In this document: positions 46,239-56,798 of the stretch, piece by piece
How positions within the stretch are numbered: the first letter of the stretch is position 1
Layout of the letters: every line of letters begins with the position of its first letter
DNA from: Rhipidocladum racemiflorum
Taxonomy: Eukaryota > Streptophyta > Magnoliopsida > Poales > Poaceae
Assembly (NCBI GenBank): GCA_036346355.1
Contig: CM070581.1
Coordinates: 3,286,001 to 3,350,000, forward strand
Direction: 5' to 3'
Length of the DNA stretch: 64,000 bases
Notes under the pieces: model-generated
Told to the model about the DNA's origin: nothing
What the model saw: the letters and a program-made list of their open reading frames with translations, nothing else
The model's database searches: none
Made by a program: the position numbers and the translations under genes

Positions 46239-46935
46239 CAGATCTATCTGCTTCGCCCATGCAGCGCTTCTACTCGACGGTGTACCAAACGCCTTTCCTT
46301 TTTCCTTTTCCTTGTCCTTTTGCTTTAATATAAGTAATACTAGCACTGCATGCACGTTGTCCATAGCTTCATTGTGGCATCTCTAGTATCGGCGTATCAC
46401 GCGTTGACCACTAGAGAAACACCGACAGTTTTAGGAATCAAGGAGCATACAAACACCGGAAAATGACAGGGGAATTTCCCATTTCTCGATGAGAGCACAA
46501 AACCGTCAAATTACCTTCATGCGTTTCCCTTCAAAACGCCCAAATATTCCATCAAACCTCCATATTTCCTCCGATTTTCCTATCCATACTGTTTCTTACT
46601 TGCTGTGATCCAGAGGGCTTTATTAGAGAGAAAATTTTACTGCAATTAGCTAACCATTTTAACTGCCGAACTGTATACTGAACCAAGGGTACCAATTGAG
46701 CCTTATTTCTTTCATGTGTAAATGTACAAAAAGGACCCCCACCAAAACATTTATCACCACTTTTAGGACAGACCGGAAGCAAGAGTGGAGACTAGAGAGT
46801 AAAGAAGCGGCGGTGGTTGGTGACAGCAACTCGCCTCCTTCCTCCTCGCGCCTATACCTTCCCCGCTTTGTTGCCTCCTGCCTCACTCTTCCGGAGGGGG
46901 CAAAGCTGCAGCGAGGAAGAATAGGGTTCCGGCAA
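46239..46935 (+). promoter_or_regulatory. Upstream region of the GPI-protein gene
   Basis: About 700 bp between the solo LTR and the start codon. The last ~120 bp are C/T-rich (CCTCCTTCCTCCTCGCGCC), as expected of a 5' UTR. No clear TATA box. Overlapping short ORFs on both strands are not supported as genes. Confidence 0.4.
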
Positions 46936-48307
46936 ATGGATTCCAAGATCTCCCTGTTCTGCTTCCTGGTCCTTTCCTCTTCCCTCCTGCAATGCGCCAG
47001 ATCTGACGGTAAGATGACTCTGCTCTTCTTGTAATCTGATTCGCCTCAGTAATCGGGCCATCTGGTTAGAACTGTTATGCTACGATTTGATTCGTTGTTC
47101 TCGCAATGGGTCGGATCTGATGCGCACGGTGCAATTTCCTTTCTTGGTCGTCGTATTCTGTGATTTGATTGGTCCGTTCTGAATTTAGTTGATTCATGGC
47201 GGTCTGGAATTCTGCACAATTGATTGGGCATGGTTAGTTACTTCGCATGAGCATTGTGCAGACACAGGACTAAGAACCTGCTCAAGATCTTTGAATTGTT
47301 GTGGTACATATTGGTTGGTTTGGAATTACCTGTGAATGTGCCCGAGTGCTTGGACAAGGCTGAAGTGATTGTGATGGTCTCCCAAGATCTGTCCTTTTAA
47401 GTAGCGAACCACATAGTTGTGACTAATGAATCACTTAAAGGTTTATTAGGTCCTTCATTTGAAATCTTATTCACTAAGTTGTTCTTGCGCAAATTGTGGA
47501 TTCAGCGTGCAAGATCTGATGCACATGTTTGGTTGCAGTACTCGGTGGCACCGAGAAATGGGTCATTGTTGCTACCTCTTTGAGTTGGTGTGAGGTACAC
47601 CGTTCAATTAGTGCATTTAGTATGATTAACTTGTGCTGGAGGTTGAGTGAAGCCCACTCTTTGCTGGTCAAGATCTGATACACACAAAATATTGCACTGT
47701 TCAGGCAGGAAATTGAGGGAGCTATGTGCAAGTGCATTTGATGTGGCGTTCGTCACGTTTTATATTGTTTGCTTGATACTAGTTTCCCTTTTCAGGAAGT
47801 GACACACAGCTTCTCAAGGGCATCAACAGCTACAGAGCTTCTCTCAAAGTCCCAGCACTATCTGAGAACAAGAATGCTGCCTGCTTGGCTGAACAGCTAG
47901 CTAAGCAATTCAAAGGTCAGCAGTGCACCAACACCACTGGATCCAACACTGTCCCTGGAACCGAGCAGCAGTTCCCCGACTACCCGAAGTACCTCGACAA
48001 TTGCCATCTCAATGCATCAGTGACTGAAGATGGCCAGGTGATGCCGGCATGCGTACATGGCCTTGTTCCTGATGTGGTGCTATCTAACTACACCAAGTCC
48101 CAGTACAACCAGTATCTGAACGACACCAAATACTCTGGTGTTGGGATTGCCAATGAGGGCGACTGGGTAGTAGTTGTCCTCAGCACAAGCACAGACTCTG
48201 GCGACTACTCTCCTGCTCCCCCGGGTTCCAACTGGGCTTCTTCAATTCATCCATTCAATCAGCTGGTATTTTTGTTTGTAGGATTTGTAGTTTTGCTGCT
48301 GAAGTGA
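46936..48307 (+). CDS. GPI-anchored secreted protein, At5g19250-like, two exons
   Basis: Exons 46936-47008 and 47796-48307 join in phase (S-D-G split codon) to give 194 aa. Residues 1-23 are a signal peptide (MDSKISLFCFLVLSSSLLQC). The mature part has the family pattern LLKGINSYRASL, AACLAEQLAKQF, CTNTTGS.TVPG, CHLNASV and MPAC, with Cys at 54, 68, 94 and 110 available for disulfides and N-glycosylation sites at 70, 97, 122 and 133. A Ser/Pro/Asn stretch (SPAPPGSNWASS) is followed by a hydrophobic tail at 181-193, the layout of a GPI-attachment signal. It should reside on the outer plasma membrane or in the wall space. Molecular function of this plant family is not established. The SCP/CAP-like helix (INSYR..L..P.L) is only a distant resemblance. 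Confidence 0.93.
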
Positions 48308-48738
48308 GAGATTCATCATACTGTTTACACTGCAAAGAGTGGACCTTACCTTTTGTGTCAATTCATTTTTGTATCATCCAGATTTGAACTGAACCTGTCT
48401 TCTTGACAACATACTATTATCTGTTCCGAGGGCTTCGATTAAAACATATTTTTTACTGCTTGCATTGTTTACTACAATCTTCAGTGGTCCTATGCAATGT
48501 GTTCAAATGATGTGTATAGTGTGAGGGAACTGATTATTTGTCATCCATGAGCATTTGATGAACTGACATTGCTCTCGATAAATTGTTTCTTGCCACCATT
48601 TAGACGTGATTTTGATTATTTGCCACGTTGGCAATATTTTATATATTTTTGGTTCATTTTACACTCGAAATAACCCTTTTGCCCCTCTTTCTTCTTCCCT
48701 TCTTCCTCCTCTGCCTCTTTTTTTTGGCCTGTTCCTTT
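48308..48738 (+). other. 3' UTR and spacer of the GPI-protein gene
   Basis: AT-rich sequence after the stop, with no ORF of note. No canonical AATAAA; TGTATCATCC near 48370 and TTGATGAACT near 48555 are uninformative. Confidence 0.4.
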
Positions 48739-49042
48739 GGCCCGTTCGTTTCAGTTTCTGGACCGCTTCTGCTTAATAAAAAAACGGATTATTTGCCGAA
48801 CAGAAGGATTCTGAACAACTTCTCTGAGAATCAGAAGCTACCTTCTACATAGAATCAGAATCTGGCTGAAACCTGATTCTATATAGAATTAGAATCTGGC
48901 TGAAACCTGATTCTCGCTGATTCTCACCGGCTTGGTTCGAAACCTAGAAGTCGCAACCGGCTTGGCCTGATTCTCCTATAATCAGAAGCGGTTTTTCCCG
49001 TAATCCAGAATCCATAATCCAGAAGCCGAAACGAACTGGGCC
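48739..49042. mobile_element. GGCCCGTTCGTTTCAG-type MITE
   Basis: Left end GGCCCGTTCGTTTCAGTTTC and right end AGCCGAAACGAACTGGGCC are inverted repeats. The interior contains a direct duplication of AGAATCTGGCTGAAACCTGA. No flanking duplication was recognised. Confidence 0.65.
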
Positions 49043-49049
49043 ATGGCCG

Positions 49050-50584
49050 CCACCTCTCCAACTCCTCTCTTCCGTCTCACCGTTGTTCGCAGCAGTGACT
49101 CCTTCCTTAACCCCGCCAAGGCTTGGCTACCAGACAACGCCTCCAGCTAGGAGATCTAGGTTTGCATTCGGTTGGGAGATCCAGGACTGCAGCGGCGGTC
49201 ACCTCCCATTGCTAACTAGGATGCTCTTGCCCTCGACCTACATCTAGTCATCTCTGACGATGACGCAATCTAATTTCGCCACCAACGACCACAGCAGCCA
49301 GTGGCGAGGAAGAAGGTGGCGGGGGCTCGCAGTAGCAACGGTGAGGTATGAGGTAGTGCATCCCCGGGGATAACGAGGCGAGCATCACGTAGAACCCAAC
49401 GCGGCGAAGCTAGGAGTGTGGATGATGGCGGTGGAGACTTGCTGGTGGAGGCGAAATCAGGCCGCGAAGGGCGATGGCGGCACAGTGCTTCTTGGCTCTG
49501 ATTCGGCAAGTCAGCGGGAGGTCCGGGATAGCTTCCTGGGTTTCCGGGCGAGGGAAGCGAGGCGAACCTCGTGACGCGGACATATCCAACGAAGACACGA
49601 TGGCGTGACGGGTACGGCGTGCTCTTCCTTCAGCTTTAATGGCGACCGTGGCGGAGCTTCACTCCGGTGTGGCGGCGGCTAAGGCATTCGGTGTGGCGGA
49701 GCGAGGTTCACCCCATGATTTCAAATTTGGTTTCAGGGTTTTATCTCGGGACACTCCAAAATCTAAAATTTTGACGAAATCTCGTTATTTCAGATGAAAT
49801 CTAAACGAAATCCAAAAAGCAAAATTCAAATCCGATTCTTTTTTGAATGAGGTTTACCGAGATCTTGATGATTTTTAAATGAACAAAAATTGGTCCAAAA
49901 ATCATCAAATTATTTTGAAATTTTAGTCCGACATGGAAAATGACGCGAAGAATCCAATTTGATTAAATTTTGCTCAAATTTCGGTCAAATATATCGAGGT
50001 TTCATCGAGATTTTATGTTACTGTAGTATTTTGAATTTTTTAGGATTTTTTTAATTTTGCCGGCGGCGAGATTTCGTTCCCTGGTTCACCCTGGGCTATT
50101 TATAGCCTTGTGGTATGTGCAGGACACAGAAGTCGAAAACATAGCAGCGGCACTACAGTTAGGGTTACGACGCAGGGTGGGCTGGGAGGTGGCTGGGTTG
50201 AGTGGGTCAACGAGGTAGGTTGATCTCGTGGCGCTAGTAGAAGGAGGTGGGCTAATGGGCTAGCGAGGTCGGGAAAGGGAAATGGGCCGGACAAATTTGG
50301 CTCGGGGGATTTTTGGACATTAGAAAGGATTTTCAAATTTCAGAAAAGGCTAGAAATTCAAATAAATAGCAAATGAGATTAGAAAATTCCAAACAAATAC
50401 AAAAAAATTCCTTGCAGTACAAGGAACCCAACCAAAACTGGTTTTCTTTTAAATGATTTTTAGATTAGTCAAATTAAATAATTTTATTTTGGAAAATTCC
50501 AATTAAACTTTAATTAATTCAAGAAAAATTCAAATCATCACTTTTATTTTGAAAACTTCAAAAAGGGATGAAAATTGGTGTGTT
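49050..50584 (-). repeat. LTR fragment, minus orientation, interrupted by a MITE
   Basis: On the minus strand it starts GTAACACACCAATTTTCATC, a typical start of long grass LTRs. It runs through AT-rich sequence into GGGCCGGACAAATT-type and then GC-rich blocks (49200-49660). A 369-bp insertion sits at 49714-50082. The 3' part of the LTR is missing. Confidence 0.5.
49714..50082. mobile_element. AT-rich MITE with 9-bp duplication
   Basis: GGTTCACCC lies directly outside both ends (49705-49713 and 50083-50091). The interior consists of GAAATCTCG / CGAGATTTC words in both orientations. Terminal inverted repeats are poor. The 9-bp duplication suggests a Mutator-type or other long-duplication element. 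A truncated relative is at 51183-51310. Confidence 0.6.
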
Positions 50585-51182
50585 ACTTTAACTTTTGTCA
50601 TGCCTAAGCTTAGGTGTGTTGCAAATTTTTAGGTGGGTGTTTGGTTTGTTGCCACAACTATGGTTTACCACGCTTTGCTCTATGTCCTATGTATCATAGA
50701 CTTAGTTGTTTTTTTTTTTTGCCAAATTTTACCTCACTTGTAACGCTGAATTTTGTTGCGATAAAACGTGTGGTAAATCACACTTAACTGATGTTAATTA
50801 TGGTAAAATTGGCTTCAAACCAAACATGCTCACGCTTCCATGAGGTTCGAGGCAACATCAAAGGACAAGGGGACACTCGTCACCATATGTGCAAGGACCT
50901 ATACATGATCTCACACCTTTTGATCTAATGCTCGTTTTGGATGGATAACAATGTCCTCTGTCCATGTCTTTGGCCAGCTACTTTGCATTGCCTCGAAACC
51001 GAAATCATTGTTAGACTGGATCAATTTCTTGCCTTCAGTTCCTGGTAACGTAGGTTGCACACTGAGAAGTCATTGCTACTTTATGAGTCAAATTAGGCAA
51101 TCAGACTCAATGAATGGAAGCATGGATCCCTCCTTTAGACTGCTAGCATCAAATCCGATCACATTCGGTTGAAATTAGCTTA
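50585..51182. other. Intergenic, no recognised feature
   Basis: AT-rich DNA with a 73-codon ORF (50951-51172) lacking any recognisable motif. Likely decayed repeats. Confidence 0.35.
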
Positions 51183-51310
51183 AATCTTGTAAAAAAAAAG
51201 TCAAAATCTTGATGAGATTTACCGAGATCTTGTCGAGATTTAAGTATTGTAGCAATTTGATATTTTTTCTTCTAATTTTTCATTTCGTCGAGATTTCAAA
51301 CCTTGGTGGA
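51183..51310. repeat. Truncated relative of the MITE at 49714-50082
   Basis: Shares TTTACCGAGATCTTG, GAGATTT, a TTCTAATTTTT context and ATTTCGTCGAGATTTC, ending CCTTGG. The left part of the element is missing. Confidence 0.45.
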
Positions 51311-51539
51311 ACAGCGCAAAAGTTTTGGGTGTCAATGTACTAGAAGGTAAAAACGCATTTAGTTAGTGAATTGACGCATAGAAAGAAAAAAATCTTAATA
51401 TTTCGCTGAGAGCGAGAGAGACTCCGAAGCTAAGGTGCAAAACTACATCGAAAACCCATTGATTGCTGTGTTTACTTATTTTGAGGTAAATATTACAGTA
51501 CATTATATTGATAAAACATGGTGTGTTGTAGAAATTAGA

Positions 51540-52441
51540 TCTATTTATTGATTCGCAGAGAATATCCTTACTACTCTGCTAAGACGATACAGTGGATCGA
51601 AAAAACTGAATGGAAGACCAAATTGAGGAGCTGGAAGCCTGGAAGCCGAACTCCGTGTTAGGTTGGGGAGGTTCACGTCGCCGGCGCGGGAGATTTCAAT
51701 TCTCGAGTCGCACCGGCCGGGCCCCACTCCCCAGCTACCACGGCCGGCCGATTCAACTGCACACACGCAGGCGCGCACGCGTGTATCCGCGATTATGCTG
51801 CGAGCGCCGCGGCGTGCATGTGCGCGGGGCGGCTCAGACCGATCAATGGACAACGGCGGGGACATGCACTACGCTCCGTTGGACGATCTGCGTCCGTCGA
51901 GAACCTGCAAGGAGACCAGGGTCGGAGCCTGCCTATCATCACGCCTCATGCCGAGTCAACTCTCTACCGGGCTACCATCAGGGTCAGCCAGCCCCATCAA
52001 CTCTTCGTTGGGGCAGCTCTCCCACAGGCCAAGAATCCCAGGCCTCGGGCCCAGGCCCGGGTGGCCCGAGGCCTGGATTCGCCCCTGAAGGAGATGGAGT
52101 TGCCGCCGCCGGCGAGCGAGCACGCGATGATGTCGGCGCGCGCAGGAGACCGTGCCGAGGGACGAACAGGAGCGGTTTAACATGACACATGGTAAGATTT
52201 GTAGTAAGTAGTATACATGATAGCTTTTCCAACAGTGACGGAACTAGAAAATTTAAATTGAGATGCACTATTCGTACTTAACAAATAACAGTACAGTATT
52301 TATATAAATAACAATTATTAGCTACAATAACAGTTAAAATATTAGTTTTTAATCTTGGTACGTTTGTTTCTACATTATGCAAAAGTTTATATGCAATCAA
52401 AATATTTATCACATATTTCTGAAGTGATAACAAATTGTAAC
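51540..52441. other. GC-rich unassigned block and transposon ends
   Basis: 51600-52190 is GC-rich with long overlapping frames in both strands and no recognised domain. At 52039-52090 a long GC palindrome ends in GGCCTGGATTCGCCCCTG, the mirror of CAGGGGCGAATCC-type transposon ends. From 52233, CAGTGACGGAACTAG looks like another transposon terminus. These are probably nested remnants into which the large retrotransposon later inserted. Confidence 0.35.
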
Positions 52442-53504
52442 TGTCGGCGTACTAGCCAACAGGCACCTCCGAGACGGGTGCTTATGAGATTCTGACGGGG
52501 GGCTTTCGGGGCAATCGCCTCGGAATGGAAGACGGAGACGACCGGAGTACCGGGAGGCCCCGGCTAACGGGGGGACGCAAAGAGTTTTTACCCAGGTTCA
52601 GGCCCTCCGGAGAGTAATAGCCCTAGTCCTGCCTTTCTTGGTATTACTTGTGTTCTTGCTGAAGAGGATGAAAACCTTACAGCCTTCCGAACCCCCTTCT
52701 CCCATGCGCCCCGGCTTCCTTTTATACTTGGGCTGCTGGGGGCGCATGGGAGGCTTACACTGCAAGCCCCCCCTCATTACACCGCCACGGGCGTATTTAA
52801 TGCACATGCCCCTGCCCTTACGCAACATTTAAGGCCGGTCTCAGCTGTCGCGCCCTTGCCTTGGGCCCCGCGCCTACCAACGGCCTTTCGTTCCGTCGAG
52901 GATGAGGTCTTGCCGTGGCGACTCTGCAATTATGATGTGCTGGGAAGGCGCGCGCCATGCTGCAGCCTCTATGCTTCCGCATTTAATGCGCACGATTCGC
53001 ATTAAATGTCCTTGATCTCGGCAAAACTATCCCGGGGATGGTGCGCCAGCGGCTAGGACTGTACGCTACGTGTGCACTGGGGGACCACCTTCTTTGGGCG
53101 CCCAGGCCTGGCTCACGCCATGTGTCCGTGGGCGACCACCTTCTTTGGCGCCAGCTGCTCTGTCGCCACGTGTCGCATTGGGCGACCACATTCTTTGGCG
53201 CCAGCGGCTCGCTCAGACGCCATGTGTCATTGGGCGACCACATTCTTTGGCGCCAGACTGCTCGCTTTGACGCCATGTGTCATTGGGCGACCACCTTATC
53301 GACGCCGGCTGGCTCAGACGCCATGTGTCCATTGAGCGACCACCTTCTTTGGCGCCAGCTGGCAACTGTGCATGCGTGTCATTGGGGTGACCACCGTGGG
53401 GCTCTTTCTCTTCTTAGTGGCGGTGGGCCCCAAGCATGCCACTGGCCGCCACTTGACCGCTTTTAGTGCGGGAGCGGGTACCTTGGTGTAGAATCTGGCC
53501 GACA
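52442..53504 (-). repeat. 3' LTR of the Tat element (1,063 bp)
   Basis: Same sequence as 62671-63562 but 171 bp longer. It has TGTCGGC at its left edge and GCCGACA at its right. It contains seven copies of a ~52-bp unit centred on GGGCGACCACCTTCTTTGGC. Confidence 0.9.
53075..53400. repeat. LTR minisatellite, ~52-bp unit, seven copies
   Basis: GCGACCAC followed by CTTCTTTGGCGCC or a variant recurs near 53083, 53125, 53180, 53233, 53285, 53335 and 53388, each preceded by CACGTGTC or CATGTGTC-type sequence. The 5' LTR has only four (near 63290, 63340, 63392 and 63447). Three extra units explain about 156 of the 171 bp by which the LTRs differ. Confidence 0.8.
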
Positions 53505-53560
53505 GTAGCCGGGCCACCAGAGGCGCTTTTTGGTCTTCTGCTCTTCTTCTTCTTTAATTG
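53505..53560 (-). other. Candidate polypurine tract of the Tat element
   Basis: Read on the minus strand this ends with AAAGAAGAAGAAGAGCAGAAG about 20-45 nt before the 3' LTR. The purine run is not directly adjacent to the LTR as usual, so the assignment is tentative. Confidence 0.35.
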
Positions 53561-53920
53561 GCGTCTTGAGAACCGCTCCGGCTCCCGGGTGGGGCCCTTC
53601 AAAAGCCCGCACGCCCCGCAAAAAAGATCTTTCGGCTTCTCCGATTCCCAGGCGGTTTGCGCGGTTACTTCCTCCTTGTAACCGCCGCACGTTCCTTGGG
53701 ATTCGGCCCCCTTTATGAGGCTCTTAAACTTCCTCTTTTTCGAACCGCCGCGCCCTTTCGGTTTTCCCGTCGGCTCTCCTTCCGCGGCCTTATAAGAGGC
53801 CGATCGAGGGGGGAGTAGTTCTTTCTCCTTCCAATTCCCCTCATTCCGCCTCTTCCCGACGCCTTAGGTTCCCTTGCTTCTTCCCCTTTACTGTCGCGTT
53901 CCGATATTCCTCTCCTCCCA

Positions 53921-54673
53921 ATGGCTCCGGTACTTCCTTCTTCGTCTATCGAGGAGGAGAGGGCCGGCAGGTTCTCCCAGAACATCACCGGGGGCGCCCT
54001 TCGCCTCCGCGCCGGGACTGTTGAGCCTCGCTGTCGGCCCAGGGAAGTGGTTTTCTTCGGGTGGCAGCTCCTTGCCGGCCTGCTACCGCCGGTCTCCGAC
54101 TTTTATCTCTCTGTTCTCAACTTCTACGCCATTCATCACATCCACCTTCCTCCCAACTCCGTTATCCTCCTTTCTGCCTTTGCTCACTTTTGCGAGATGT
54201 TCATGGGAGTGCTGCCCAACCTTCTCCTTTTTCGTTTCTTCTACACTCTCCGCGCTGCGGGCGGTACCCCGCAGGTCGCCGGGAGCTGTCACCTGCGGCT
54301 CCGTGACGGGATCGTTGCGCGCTACCTTCCATTGGACTGCCGGTCCAACTGGAGGGATTGGCCTTGTAGTGGTATCGTCGAGGGCAACGGCAGCGGCATT
54401 GAAATCTTTGGAGCTTCCGCGGCGGCGATCAGCAACCTAGCCCAATCGGGCTCCGTTGGCGATGCGCCCGAAGCTCGAGCGATCTTGGCCCGCATCGACG
54501 ATTCGCGGACAGCGAGCTGGCGAGGAGCCATAATGTCAGGATTTTATTGCCGGAGGCTGCCCCTCAGCCGTCGCCCGGCCGACGATACATGGGCCAAAGC
54601 GATGGGACCGGAGTATCCCGGAGGTAACCTGCTCCACTGCATCACTCCTTGTTACTTCTATTTCTTTTCCTAA
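53921..54673 (+). CDS. Antisense ORF with PF04195-like domain inside the retrotransposon
   Basis: A plus-strand ORF of 250 codons, opposite to the element's own genes, between integrase and the 3' LTR. Residues about 17-110 read RFSQNITGGALRLR, EVVFFGWQLLAGLLPP, SDFYLSVLNFYAIHHIHLPP, FAHFCEMFMGVLPNLLLFRF. This is the pattern of the Pfam family 'putative gypsy type transposon' (PF04195), known from plant genomes in association with Tat-type elements. A probable splice donor (GAG/GTAACC) lies at 54623/54624, after which codons become unlike protein, so the gene probably continues in further exons up to about 56480. Function unknown. The frame is open, in contrast to the broken sense genes. Confidence 0.7.
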   Translation: MAPVLPSSSIEEERAGRFSQNITGGALRLRAGTVEPRCRPREVVFFGWQLLAGLLPPVSDFYLSVLNFYAIHHIHLPPNSVILLSAFAHFCEMFMGVLPNLLLFRFFYTLRAAGGTPQVAGSCHLRLRDGIVARYLPLDCRSNWRDWPCSGIVEGNGSGIEIFGASAAAISNLAQSGSVGDAPEARAILARIDDSRTASWRGAIMSGFYCRRLPLSRRPADDTWAKAMGPEYPGGNLLHCITPCYFYFFS

Positions 54674-55599
54674 GAAACTCGATTCTAACGATTTCCTCCT
54701 CCTCTGCGATTCTTTTTCCTTTTGTCTTGACTGGCGAATTTGGCTGACGACGTGATCGACAGGTGGATGTTGCAGCTAGGCCTACCCGGCCCGTCCGCCG
54801 TTCCGTGGTAGCGATCCACTGCCGGTTGTCCCCGAGGCGCGCGGCGATAATCCGTGCCCTACCCTCGATGGACGCCATGGGCACGCCCGTCGTGACACGC
54901 CAGGCGACCTTAACAATCCGGGATCCTCCTCCCGCTGGTGGTCAGGGGAGGGGCGACCGAGTGAGGCGCAGGCGCCCGGATGATGGACGACTCCACCCAT
55001 CCTTCCCGGAAGGCCCAGCTTCACAGGCTCGGTACGGCGGGGACTTCCACGTCTGCCGCGAGGCTTCTTGATTCGCGGCAACGAGTTCCTCCATGGTGGC
55101 GGGGCTCGTCGGCCGTGAGGCTCGTCCACCCTTGCCCCTGCCGGGGGCACGACGATGGATCCTCCGCTGCCGGTCCCTTTTGTTCCGGCACCGCCACCAG
55201 CAGCGGTGGATCTTCCTCCGCCTCCGTCTCCGCCGCCAGCAGTGGCGGGTTTGCCTCCGCCTCCGCCGCCGCCGCCGGCTGTGGCGGATCCGCCCCCGCC
55301 TCGCCGCGCCGCCAGCGGAGCCTCCCCTCCACCGGCGGCCAGCGGCGGGCGAAATCTGGTCCTCGTTCCGAGCGTGCCCCGCTTCCCAAGGCCGGCGCCT
55401 AGGTACTCACCAGGAAACGCAAATGCAATATAAAAGTTCAAAAAAAATTTTAAGATTGATCCTTACCGTTGTTTCCCCCTTTGTCCAGGGTTCCTACTCC
55501 GGATGTCCCCGCTGCCCGTGCTGGGGACGGCCAAGGCGCCGCGGCGATCGAGCTGCGCTTAGCCGGGTCGCCGAGCCTAAAGGCGCCAGGCCGGCGGCG

Positions 55600-56477
55600 A
55601 TTCTGAGCGGCCTGCTGCTGCCGTCACTCAGGACCAAGGCCCGTTCGGCCCCGTCCCTACCCCAGAACTCCCCGCCGCCTCCGTTCCCTCGGCAGACGCT
55701 GATGCTCTGCTGGCGGCCCTCGACGAGCTCTACTCCAGCACGAGCAATCGTCTGGTGACGAGCAGGGAACGGTTGACGGAGGCGGGAGTCGAAATCAACC
55801 GCCTCCGCAAGGAGGTGGAGGACTCTGCGATCGGGGCGAAGTGGAGCTGCAGTGCGGAGGGAAGCGGGGCGTGAGAGCAAAACACCACGCCAAGCGGCTC
55901 CATGTATTTGAGGCGGAGAGGGTTGATCGGGCTCAGTCGGAGGTGGATGCACGCTGCGATGATCTTTGCGCCACGCCTTCAATCGGACGGTGGCCAGACC
56001 TTGCTCCACTGGGCTGGAAGCGGCCGGTCCAGCGGAGAGAGGCCACGGCATTACGCCCTTCGCCTCTGCCAGGACCGCGGACTTCCTCACGCTGCCGCCG
56101 CCCTTTCCGCTCGGTCCGCCCGAAAGCGGCGCGATTCTGGCGGCCACGCGCGAAATGCGTCTTTGGCTTCTTTGTGCCACCGTAGCGCCAACTTTGATCC
56201 CGCGGCTATTGTCCAAGGGTTTGAGGGCGACTGGGCGCAGGCGGAGGAGCGAGTTCACGATGCCTCCGAGCGGGTTGCCGCCCAGCTAGCGATGGAGAAC
56301 CCCCAGATGGAGGTGGTGGCGGAGGACGTGGCGATGGTGCTGGACGTGGCCCCCCTTGCTGAAGACGCGGCGGCAGCCGAGGAGGCGGCAGATGACGCGG
56401 AGGACCCTCCAGCCCCCCTCAGTAGCTTTTCTTTTTCGGTCGTACCTGTAAAAGACTTTAAATACAAGACGCTTTAA
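55600..56477 (+). CDS. Possible 3' exons of the antisense gene (coiled coil, acidic tail)
   Basis: Across two or three plus frames there is a helical, heptad-like stretch (DELYSSTSNRLVTSRERLTE, INRLRKEVED near 55720-55830). A second follows (FEGDWAQAEERVHDASERV, near 56215-56280). It ends in an Ala/Asp/Glu-rich tail (LAEDAAAAEEAADDAEDPPA) and a stop at 56477. PF04195-family proteins commonly have such a coiled coil and acidic C-terminus. Frames change between segments, so either introns or indels interrupt it; no complete exon model could be built. The G/C/P-rich stretch at 55100-55400 would be a proline-rich linker. Confidence 0.45.
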
Positions 56478-56479
56478 AT

Positions 56480-56798
56480 GAAGCAGGAGCACCGGCCTCC
56501 CGCTACGTCGCTCAGATCGCTTTACTTTAACTTTACGGCTTCAGCGGCGAGCACGTGACCAGCTTAGAAACTTCGAGGTTTTGCACCAGGATCTTTTTCC
56601 TTGGATCCCTTGCCTTAGCAAAATTTTCCTCCCAGGCGGCCCCTAGGAGCGAGCGCTCGGTGGTCGTGGCAAGACCTGGGTTTTTGATGATGGTGCTCGA
56701 GTCGCCGACCCCCACGGGGACACCCGGAGTGTCATGACCGTACTGGGGGTCGTGCCGAGCTAGCCATTCAACCGCCCATTCCTGCACGACGTTCTCAC
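56480..56798. other. Retrotransposon spacer between integrase and antisense gene
   Basis: Non-coding DNA between the converging ends of the sense integrase and the antisense gene. Short ORFs only. Confidence 0.4.

Noticed and set aside
51610..52185. 191-codon plus ORF starting MEDQIEELE
   Set aside because: No domain recognised, other frames also open, and its end overlaps a transposon terminus. A gene remnant cannot be excluded.
52442..53504. LTR minisatellite as a CRISPR-like array
   Set aside because: Adjacent units are tandem, with no unique spacers, and they sit inside an LTR.
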